A stretch of DNA of 64,000 bases from Syngnathus acus (lineage: Eukaryota > Chordata > Actinopteri > Syngnathiformes > Syngnathidae): contig NC_051103.1 of assembly GCF_901709675.1 (NCBI RefSeq), positions 1,969,501 through 2,033,500 of the forward strand, in the 5' to 3' direction. Under the pieces are notes generated by a model. The model worked only from the letters and a program-made list of their open reading frames with translations, did no database searches and was not told the DNA's origin. Positions within the stretch are counted from its first letter, which is position 1; each line of letters starts with the position of its first letter. Positions 49,413-64,000 of this stretch are shown here, piece by piece. A program made the position numbers and the translations under genes.

Positions 49413-49566
49413 GTTTGTGTTTTATATACTGTAAGAATTTCTTGTACTAATAGATTATGACTGGTGGTTTTATTTGGAAAAGTGTAATGTAATTTGATCT
49501 AAATTGTCGAGAAATGTACAAATTTGGTTCAGGAACTTCAGCTAAACTAAAATATCCACAATATGT

Positions 49567-49660
49567 GCTCCAGTGGCGCAATCGGTCAGCGCACGGTACT
49601 TATAAGACAGTAACCAGTTGAGCAATGCTGAGGTTGTGAGTTCGAGCCTCACCTGGAGCA
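49567..49660 (+). tRNA. tRNA-Ile (anticodon UAU), copy 3
   Basis: Identical to copy 2 except C to T at position 42 (TGCTG for TGCCG). This turns a G28-C42 anticodon-stem pair into a G-U wobble, probably tolerated. Same intron, boxes and terminator. Confidence 0.93.
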
Positions 49661-49822
49661 GTTTGTGTTTTATATACTGTAAGAATTTCTTGTACTAATA
49701 GATTATGACTGGTGGTTTTGTTTGGAAAAGTGTAATGTAATTTGATCTAAATTGTCAGAATTGTAAGCAATGTACAAATTTGGTTCAGGAACTTCAGCTA
49801 AACTAAAATATCTACCATACGT

Positions 49823-49916
49823 GCTCCAGTGGCGCAATCGGTCAGCGCACGTTACTTATAAGACAGTAACCAGTTGAGCAATGCTGAGGTTGTGAGTTCG
49901 AGCCTCACCTGGAGCA
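49823..49916 (+). tRNA. tRNA-Ile (anticodon UAU), copy 4, weakened anticodon stem
   Basis: Shares the C42 to T change of copy 3 and additionally reads CGTTA for CGGTA, which replaces the G29-C41 pair with a U-C mismatch beside a G-U wobble. The five-base anticodon stem should be unstable. A and B boxes are intact, so it may be transcribed but poorly processed; it may be on the way to a pseudogene. Confidence 0.85.
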
Positions 49917-50081
49917 GTTTGTGTTTTATATACTGTAAGAATTTCTTGTACGAATAGATTATGACTGGTGGTTTTGTTTGGAAAAGTGTAATGTAATTTG
50001 ATCTAAATTGTCAGAATTGTTTGTAGAAATGTACAAATTTGGTTCAGGAACTTCAGCTAAACTAAAATACCTACCATATGT

Positions 50082-50175
50082 GCTCCAGTGGCGCAATCGG
50101 TCAGCGCACGGTACTTATAAGACAGTAGTCCGTTGAGCAATGCCGAGGTTGTGAGTTCGAGCCTCACCTGGAGCA
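50082..50175 (+). tRNA. tRNA-Ile (anticodon UAU), copy 5
   Basis: Anticodon stem CGGTA/TGCCG intact; intron AGACAGTAGTCCGTTGAGCA differs at three bases from copies 2-4. Same downstream TTTT. Confidence 0.95.
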
Positions 50176-51019
50176 GTTTGTGTTTTATATACTGTAAGAA
50201 TTTCTTGTACTAATAGATTACGACTGGTGGTTTTGTTTGTGGGTGTGAACATAAGACACTCGTTTTGTTTTATATTTAAAAAAAAGGCATATTTTTTGAG
50301 TGATTTGGAAGGGACAACACAATCACTTTTTTTTTTTTTTTTTATCTTACAAGTGACAAGATATCATTTTCTTCCGGGTGTTGTTGAACACACGCCAAAG
50401 CATCGCTGTCCAATCAGAGGTTTGAGCTCAATGCAGCAGGCATGTCATGTGGGCCATGCAGATTACATCCTCTAATCTGCCTGTCATGAAAATCCAACCA
50501 CAGATGTTAAAAAAAAAAGAGATGATGGAGTAACAAATGTATCGATGGATGTTGGGAATACGACAAGGCATTCTATCTTCAGCTCGATGGAGAGTTGAGA
50601 AGACGAAACCAACAAGTGTTAAGTGAGTGTTTGAATGCTTATGTTTTGGTTAGTGCATTTAGGAGCATCGTCGTGCAGTAAGCAAAAGGATGTGGTTGCA
50701 CTTTGGTTTTCGTTTACTTTTTTAGGCGTGACGCGCTGAAGCTAATCGTCAGTTTGGGAAAATTTGTGTAGTTGAAGTAAATTTAATGTGACATTCTGAG
50801 AAATGAATGGTACTAGGGCATTGGTGGCTCAAAATTAGAAGGTAAATGCTGATGATACATTCAAAGTGATTTTACAAGACTGAAAAATAGAAGTGGTTAA
50901 GTAGGAAAACCCCTTTAACGCTTCAAGAAACATTTGACAGCTTTTGCTTTCATTTCTGTAGCTAGGGTGTTTGTTTTTGCGAGTAGTCACTCTTGAAGCA
51001 TGAATGCTTTGTTTTCCAG

Positions 51020-51027
51020 CTAGTAAC
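51020..51027 (+). promoter_or_regulatory. End of rhbdf1 5' UTR at the coding start
   Basis: A TTTTCCAG acceptor ends at 51019, eight bases before the ATG at 51028. A GTGAGT donor after 50622 could supply the upstream non-coding exon. The start is chosen because MSETGTGKKPPWLKLDIPII matches the iRhom N-terminus. Confidence 0.5.
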
Positions 51028-58126
<7,099 letters not shown>

Positions 58127-58385
58127 CCCACGTCGGGTTGCATTGCAGCATTTTGACATGAAGAGATTCTGCTGCAGAATAAGACTTTTTTTTTTTTTTT
58201 TTTACAAGGTCCTGCCGGCTTGTCCCACATAAAAAAGAAAATGTTGGTCAATGACTCCAATTTTCAGTTTTCATTTGCTTGTCAGCAACAGTTTGAACCA
58301 TTCTGATCCAAAAATAGCAAACAAATGCAATTTTGAAGATGTATATGAACATAGTAAATATTGACTTTTTTGCACTTATTTTTCC

Positions 58386-58391
58386 AATAAA
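58386..58391 (+). terminator. poly(A) signal of rhbdf1
   Basis: AATAAA 260 bases after the stop, at the end of a T-rich 3' UTR. Confidence 0.6.
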
Positions 58392-58659
58392 AAAATATAT
58401 TTCAGTATAGAAGTGTATGAAATATTCTTCAGCAAAGTTAATGCATCAATTCATTCTTCCCATGCAACCTCAAAGGAAATAAACTAATTAAAATATCGTG
58501 CAGCTCTTTTCTCTTGGACATTTAAATAAACATTTTACTGAGCTGAGTAAACACTGGCACCAGAACTCCTGACTCATTGTATAAATGGTATGTGAATATA
58601 TGATAAGGTACGTCACGTCATGAGACCCTTAAGCAGTATCAGAAACCAGCTGAGCGTTT

Positions 58660-58755
58660 CACGCCCATTGGTTGCCCCGTGCAGCTTTGCAAGATAGCAG
58701 CAGTTATCTGCAAAAACCTACTCTGCAAAATTAATTCCTGAGCACTATATATTTG
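58660..58755 (+). promoter_or_regulatory. Globin-type promoter module upstream of the alpha globin
   Basis: In order: CACGCCC and inverted CCAAT (ATTGG, 58667-58671), GATA sites AGATAG (58692-58697) and TTATCT (58704-58709), and TATATA (58746-58751). Spacing from CCAAT to TATA is about 75 bp. This is the classic erythroid promoter layout, but it is 430 bp before the alpha ATG. A 5' UTR intron ending at the CAG before 59170, an upstream promoter, or the relic of a lost globin gene would explain it. Confidence 0.45.
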
Positions 58756-59002
58756 CTCTGCATGTAATATTTGACTTCTTGGAGAAATGAAAGTGAATGT
58801 AGAAGAATCGTCACCTAATCGAATAAACGTTACATGAGCTCGATTTTGGTCAGATATCAATTTTCATCTGAATGCAATTATCACAGAGTCACAAATTTTT
58901 ATTTGTGGAGATGACTTAACCACCTAAATATAAACTCCAGTTTCCACATTGTGTCACATTGACAAAATGGAATCCACATGCAAATAATGCACATCATACA
59001 GA

Positions 59003-59043
59003 AGATAGCATTCAGCCCCCACCCACATGTTGTTCTCCGATAA
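59003..59043 (+). promoter_or_regulatory. GATA-CACCC-GATA cluster, proximal alpha-globin region
   Basis: AGATAG (59003-59008), CACCCA (59020-59025) and GATAA (59039-59043) lie 135-175 bases before the ATG. No good TATA box lies between them and the start; TTTATGAAA (59131-59139) is the nearest. Confidence 0.45.
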
Positions 59044-59177
59044 CACAGTCAAGGGAAAACACCCCCACTACTTTGCACCCTTTACTACTACTTCTAGTTT
59101 ACTTCGCAAAGAAGGAAAAAATTCATTCTCTTTATGAAATCTATGTGTTTCTTTCCTTTCATGTGCAGTATCTCACA

Positions 59178-60245
59178 ATGCTGTCTAAGAAGGAGAAAGA
59201 GCTACTTGAAAATGAATGGGGGAAACTGACTCCTGTGGCTGAATACATTGGAGCTGATGCGCTTCTTCGGTAAGTTCAAAATTCTAGGTCAAGAAAATTT
59301 GGGTGATACAAAAATATAAGGAGAAATTGTGTGGCAGTGATATTGATGTCAGGATTTTAGGACCTCCTGGAATTTGATCTTAAAAGTGTTAAATACATTG
59401 GATAAATACTGAATGGCTTTATGGAAATATGCTTCAGCATTTATTTTGAAATTCTTGATAAAGGCATTTAGCTCACTGGAAAGGTTTATTCGCATACATT
59501 TATTTAAAAAAAAACATTGCTAGTAAGATTTTTATGTCAGGTTATGCTAGCACTAGCATAAAAGCTAGAGAGAATGTCTTCATTGTAATTGTCTGTATCT
59601 AATTAAGAATGAATTGATTTTTGTGTATTTCGCATCAATTTAGGAAAAGTCATCAAATTTTAAAGTGAAAGAATGACATGTATTTTGACAGCTTCAGATT
59701 GAGCTAGCTAGAATGTTGGGTTAAGCTGGAGCCAAATAAACAATTGATCCTGCTTGTTTAAAAAATATTGAAAGCATTCCATATCTCGTATGGTTATAAT
59801 TATGATTATACATTGATTTGTGATTTTCAGAATGTTTACGACCTTTCCCGGCAGCAAAACGTACTTTTCCCACCTAGACATCAGTCCAGGCTCCGATCAC
59901 CTCTTCATCCACGGGAAGAAAATTGTCCAAGCCATTGTTGAGGGGGCCCAAAACATCAGCAGTTTAACAGAAACTCTGGCACCACTTCAGACTTTGCACG
60001 CCTACGTGCTGCGGATAGACCCGTCCAACTTCAAGGTGACCTCATGATCTCATGACTTTTGATTATCACGCATTGTTTTACCTCACTCCTTTTTTTTCTC
60101 TCATCTTCTCCTGCAGAACTTCTCCCACTGTATGCTCGTGGCTTTGGCCGTTCACATGGGTGAAGACTTTACAGAGGTTTTGCACGCCGCAATGGACAAG
60201 TACCTCTCAGCTTTTGCAGCGGTGCTCGCCGAGAAATACAGATGA
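59178..60245 (+). CDS. Hemoglobin alpha chain, alphaD-like
   Basis: Oxygen-carrying globin of erythrocytes, acting in an alpha2-beta2 tetramer. Exons 59178-59269, 59831-60035 and 60117-60245 have the canonical globin intron positions (after R31 and K99) and give 141 aa. Visible residues: CD1 Phe in KTYFSHLD, distal His in FIHGKK (E7), proximal His in [10 protein letters not shown] (F8), C-terminus [21 protein letters not shown] and [20 protein letters not shown] resemble the alphaD type more than adult alphaA. In teleosts the globins beside rhbdf1 are often embryonic-larval, so embryonic use is plausible but unproven. No frame damage. Confidence 0.93.
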
Positions 60246-60295
60246 GACGCACAATATACAGACCATTTAATGTACAGTATTTATGTATTTATTAT

Positions 60296-60301
60296 AATAA
60301 A
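60296..60301 (+). terminator. poly(A) signal of alpha globin
   Basis: AATAAA 51 bases after the stop, a usual distance for globin genes. Confidence 0.65.
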
Positions 60302-60537
60302 ATATGTGAAAATAATACAACGCGTGTACTTTCTATTCTCAAATCAGACGGCTGGTATTTATGGGTACACATTTTTATAATATTAATAGTATATAAATAA
60401 GAGTGGATCTCGATTTATCCATTGACTGAGAACTCCGATGGACAAATTGGGAATGAAAACAACATGGAGGATAAAAGATTCTGAGACGCAAGCTAATCCC
60501 CATCCAAGATTCCTTTCTTGATATGTACCGTATTTTC

Positions 60538-60910
60538 CACACTATAAGGCGCACCGGATTATAAGGCGCACCTTCAATGAATGGCCCATTTTAAAACTTT
60601 GTCCATATATAAGGCGCACTGGATTATAAAGAGCATAGAATAAATAACTCAACGTTGCTCAAACGTTAATGCAATCTAGTAACACTCGAAATAGTGAAAA
60701 CAATAACAATATATCAATAACTCAACGTTGCTCAAACATTAATATCACACAACACACAAAATAAACACGTAAAGCTTACTTTAATAAATTAGTCCTCATC
60801 CACGAATCCATATTGGTCCATATATAAGGCGCACCGGATTATAAGGCGCACTGTCGGCTTTTGAGAAAATTGGAGGCTTTTAGGTGCGCCTTATAGTGCG
60901 GAAAATACGG
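60538..60910. mobile_element. TA-flanked inverted-repeat element between the globins (373 bp)
   Basis: 28-base ends (60538-60565 and 60883-60910) are inverted repeats with one mismatch, flanked by TA. They are the same family as the ends of the 21068-22678 element, and share TTGTCCATATATAAGGCGCAC-type subterminal motifs. The body is short, with a local repeat (CTCAACGTTGCTCAAACRTTAA twice). It has no coding capacity, and separates the two poly(A) signals of the convergent globins. Confidence 0.9.
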
Positions 60911-61001
60911 TACAGTAAATTGGTGATCTGGAAAGAGTGTGTGCATTTTCTATAGCCATAACATAGAAATAAACAATTGCAGTAATTTGCTTTAGAGAGC
61001 T

Positions 61002-61007
61002 TTTATT
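61002..61007 (-). terminator. poly(A) signal of beta globin
   Basis: TTTATT (+) reads AATAAA on the minus strand, about 65 bases after the beta stop. Confidence 0.6.
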
Positions 61008-61069
61008 TCTTTTGGGAGAAGACAAACATATGGAAACACATGTCGAATCCCAATGTCCGGTGTCTGGGT

Positions 61070-61671
61070 TTAGTGGTACTGCCTTCCCAGAGCAGACACA
61101 ACCACACTCAAGAACTTCTGCCAGGAGGCCTGGACGTCTGGGCCGAAGCTGGTTCCCATTTTGGCGGCAATGACGATGGTCAAACAGTCAGCCAGCAACT
61201 ATACAGGGCACAAATAAAACAATCAAATTGAGATTTATGAGTGTGATGATTTATTTTAGATGCTATTCGTTACCTTGAAGTTATCGGGATCCACATGCAG
61301 CTTCTCAGAGTGCAGCACGCTCAACTCAGCGTAGGTCTCCTTGATGTTGTCCATGTTCTTCAGAGCCCGGTCCAGACCGTGCAGGATCTTGGTGCCGTGG
61401 GCTGCGATCTGGGGATTGTTCTTGATGGCCTCGGCGTTGTAGAGGTTGCCGAAGGCGCCAAAGTATCTCTGGGTCCAGGGGTAGACAATCAGACACCTGT
61501 AAGACGGACAAAATGTGGTCAGGTGAAGATTTGCACGGAATTTTGTTTATATGCAAATATAATTGAGTCCCAGTTTTACCTGGACAGAGCCTTGGGGCCA
61601 TCAACCTCGTAGTTCAGGCCACCCATGATGGTGTTGATGGTAGCACGCTCTTGATCAGTCCACACAACCAT
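61070..61671 (-). CDS. Hemoglobin beta chain
   Basis: Partner of the alpha chain in the hemoglobin tetramer. Minus-strand exons 61671-61580, 61496-61274 and 61198-61070 give 147 aa, the standard teleost length, with introns at the conserved sites. Start [11 protein letters not shown], hydrophobic [14 protein letters not shown] (C and CD), distal His in AAHGTK (E7), proximal His followed by Ser in [11 protein letters not shown] (F8-F9), C-terminus RQYH. Ser at F9 and the C-terminal His are residues associated with the Root effect, so pH-sensitive oxygen release is plausible. The gene faces away from rhbdf1 and runs tail to tail with the alpha gene. Confidence 0.95.
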
Positions 61672-61745
61672 GTTGCCGCTTGTTTGTTTTGGTTCAAGCT
61701 TGAAGAGAAAAAAGCTGAATAGAGTTGGAGAGTGACGAGGTGGTC

Positions 61746-61800
61746 TTTTTAAATGTCTCCAAGGTCTCCCCACCCAGAAGGAGAAGCCGCTATGATAGGC
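61746..61800 (-). promoter_or_regulatory. Beta-globin promoter: TATA-like, CACCC and GATA motifs
   Basis: On the minus strand, ATTTAAAAAG (61754-61746) lies about 75 bases before the ATG, preceded by a CACCC element (CACCC at 61771-61775 on +, GGGTGGGG on -) and a GATA site near 61794. This is the usual erythroid layout. Confidence 0.6.
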
Positions 61801-61809
61801 TAGAGATGG

Positions 61810-63571
61810 AAAGATAGATCACAGACTCTTTCTAGAACTTTCTGGATGTTTCCACACAGACTTTTATATTCATATATTGTGTATAAAAACGTTTAAATCC
61901 AAGTAAGTCAATCAAAAACTCATAAGATGGAAACTAATTAAAAGTTATTTTGTAAAAATTGAAATGTTTATGTTTAGATTTTTGTATGAATTTATGACAT
62001 CACCACATATTTGTCAGATCCCACCCTGTATCATCAAGTGGAGTAATGTGCACTTTTAATTTCTGCTGGCTCTAAAAATATGATCATTTTTAATTTAAAA
62101 GAATGAATTAGTTGTCAGAAATGAATAAAGCATAACATTCATCGTCATAATTGAAACATTTTGTTTCTGTTCAGGAAAGCAAAAAAATAAAACAACTTTA
62201 ATATGACATCTAAATGAAGAAATAATAACATGCTGATAATACAACATAATATTCCAGCATTAAAAATGGAATTTTGCACAAAAGATCTCATTTGCTGGTT
62301 TATTAACCATTACAGAAACAAAATCATAATGCTAATTCCCAAGTCTATTTATAGGTGTATGTGGTGAACTAATCAATTTGACACTGTCTTTATTTTTGAT
62401 TATGATAAAAATATGGACCCACATTTTATGAAGATTATCAACTTTCCATTGATGTAAAATCAAATGATAGCTTTAAATGTAGTGTTATGTCAATGGAAAC
62501 AGTTGAAAAAAAAACAAAAAAACACAAATAAAAACATCAAGTCATCTATTCTGTTCTCTAAATTACTGCAACAAATGACAATATTTATCATCTTTTTACC
62601 ATAATAATTTTAACAGATTATTCTAATATATATGTTTTTAGAGATCAATTATACGCATCAGTTATCTAATTAACTAAGAATATTCAGATACGTCTTTGGG
62701 CTTTTCATATTTGAATGTTATCTCGAGAAACCACACTGGTGTTATCTTCAGGAGCGCCCCCCTCCGCCCACTAATCCATTGCCAAAATTCACATATGGTT
62801 TTCTTAGAAAGATACCACATGGTTGTTAACAGGTTCAATTTTTGCAAAGTTAAAAGGTAAATGTTTTAAAAATATAATGCAAGAAAGAACAGGAATACTT
62901 AACTAATACAACAAAGATGAAACACAGAAAAGATTATGATAGTAAGCAAGTCTTGTCAGACATCTATTCCATGCAGCCATGTCAATAAATTATATATAAG
63001 CAGTTAAAAATGTAAATAAGCACAACGATTAATTGTCAATACTGGAGTGACAGCTATAAATTGTTATTGTTTTGAACAGTGAGGCGGATTCCTTTATTGT
63101 TAAGGTAGACTAAAAATATTTGAATTTTATTTAAAATAATATCTCTAATGTTTCCGAACTAGAAAGAAATGTCAGCTAACTTTTACCTGACAACATAAAC
63201 ATACAGTTAAATGCAGCAAAATATCAGCCAAGTGATGAAGTCTATCTCATAAAACTCATAAGGTAGCACTGTATCACACATATCTGACATCCTTGCATGA
63301 TTTAAGTGTTTTTTTTATTTTATTTTATACCAAAATGTGTACTCGTCCTGTGCGTTGGGTGGGGGGGTGAAACGGTGAAGTTCTGAAGTCAATGAAACAG
63401 ATATTCAAGCTGTACACACACCTTGGTTAAAGTACAAACGATTTAATTATTTACAGTATATGTCAAAAGGCATATTAAATTTCATATACAATCCTGGAAC
63501 ATTCTATCAACCTCGCTTGCACACTTCTGTTCCACATTTCAAACACAAATCATATTTTCATTGTGGCGTTC
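61810..63571. other. AT-rich intergenic region beta globin-cox19
   Basis: No frame, repeat family or RNA gene is recognised. It is strongly AT-rich, with short homopolymer runs (for example a G run at 63360-63367). The 3' UTR of cox19 lies at its right end. Confidence 0.4.
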
Positions 63572-63839
63572 TCAGTGTTGGCTGGGAGGAGGATCAGCCA
63601 GGTCTTTGAATCCAAGTTTTTCCAGTGGTTCCTTTGTCATGAGTTGACTGCAATAAAAGATGAAAGTACACAGAATATTTTAATTAATTGAGCATTTCAG
63701 TAAAGTAAAATGAATATTGAAACCCACTTTTGCATGCGGCATTCCAGGTAGGCTTTGGATTGAAGTCGGCATTTAGAATTGTCAAAGCTGCTGTCTTGTA
63801 AACATTTCATGAACGTCTCCTTGAAGGTTGTGCACTCTC
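63572..63839 (-). CDS. cox19: Cytochrome c oxidase assembly factor COX19, last two exons (partial)
   Basis: Known role: intermembrane-space protein of the twin CX9C family needed for copper delivery to cytochrome c oxidase. Minus-strand exons 63839-63728 and 63647-63572 join in phase (AA/T) and end at TGA. The first holds [11 protein letters not shown] and [11 protein letters not shown], two CX9C pairs with exactly nine residues between cysteines; the second gives [17 protein letters not shown] and a short divergent tail. The first exon (N-terminal ~28 residues before LGEC) is beyond the right edge. Confidence 0.92.
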
Positions 63840-64000
63840 CTAAAATACAAATAATAATTAGCACGAACACCACCATTAACATATTGTTTGTTCTCAGTCA
63901 CATTTACATGGACACGTTTATTCGGATTAAAATGCTGATCCTGATTAAAATGCTTCATGTACCAGGACAAACCCATTCCGATTAAGATTTTATTCCGAAC

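Larger units (their letters stand above)
49250..50240. repeat. Tandem array of tRNA-bearing units (248-259 bp)
   Basis: Copies 2-5 start at 49319, 49567, 49823 and 50082. Downstream flanks (GTTTGTGTTTTATATACTGT, then AAGAATTTCTTGTAC) and upstream flanks (AATTTGATCTAAATTGTC, GGTTCAGGAACTTCAGCTAA) are nearly identical, so whole units, not just the genes, were duplicated. Confidence 0.9.

Overview
This window is nuclear genomic DNA from a ray-finned (teleost) fish. Genes have many small exons with GT/AG introns. Long CA/GT microsatellites, small TA-flanked DNA transposons and SINE-like remnants fill the spaces. The gene set (rnf40, tnfrsf12a, ubald1, foxj1, rhbdf1, an alpha- and a beta-globin, cox19) combines genes that in human lie mainly on 16p and 17q25. 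Rhbdf1 next to one alpha- and one beta-globin gene is what is expected of the teleost 'LA'-type globin locus. Species cannot be named from the sequence.

Layout. 0-3.4 kb: the last six coding exons of rnf40 (+), ending in its RING finger. 5.8-9.4 kb: tnfrsf12a/Fn14 (+), four coding exons and a possible alternative last exon. 9.6-12.3 kb: a repeat island with two related TA-flanked inverted-repeat elements, a telomere-like patch and nested inverted repeats. 12.3-16.7 kb: no gene seen. 16.7-28.9 kb: ubald1 (-), whose 8.8-kb second intron carries a 1.6-kb inverted-repeat element containing almost five copies of a 251-bp tandem repeat. 28.6-31.7 kb: the ubald1 promoter with two ZNF143-type sites, and an orphan start exon. 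31.8-35.5 kb: foxj1 (+), two coding exons behind a probable non-coding 5' exon. 35.6-48.6 kb: 13 kb with no gene. 48.7-50.2 kb: five intron-containing tRNA-Ile(UAU) genes, four of them in a tandem array of about 255-bp units. 50.6-58.4 kb: rhbdf1 (iRhom1, +), 19 coding exons plus a likely alternative first exon. 59.2-61.7 kb: an alphaD-like globin (+) and a beta-globin (-), tail to tail, with a 373-bp element between them. 63.6-63.8 kb: the last two exons of cox19 (-).

The genes do not form one pathway. Functional links visible here are the paired alpha and beta globins with erythroid-type promoter motifs, and a run of CTCF-like motifs and tRNA genes that may partition foxj1 from rhbdf1/globin. 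The strongest candidates for something undescribed are the satellite-bearing element in ubald1 and the set of four elements with different bodies but the same 'TA-CCGT(A/G/T)TTT' ends. Next come the two alternative-exon predictions (tnfrsf12a tail, rhbdf1 start), the tRNA-Ile array with one apparently decaying copy, and a globin-like promoter module upstream of the alpha gene.
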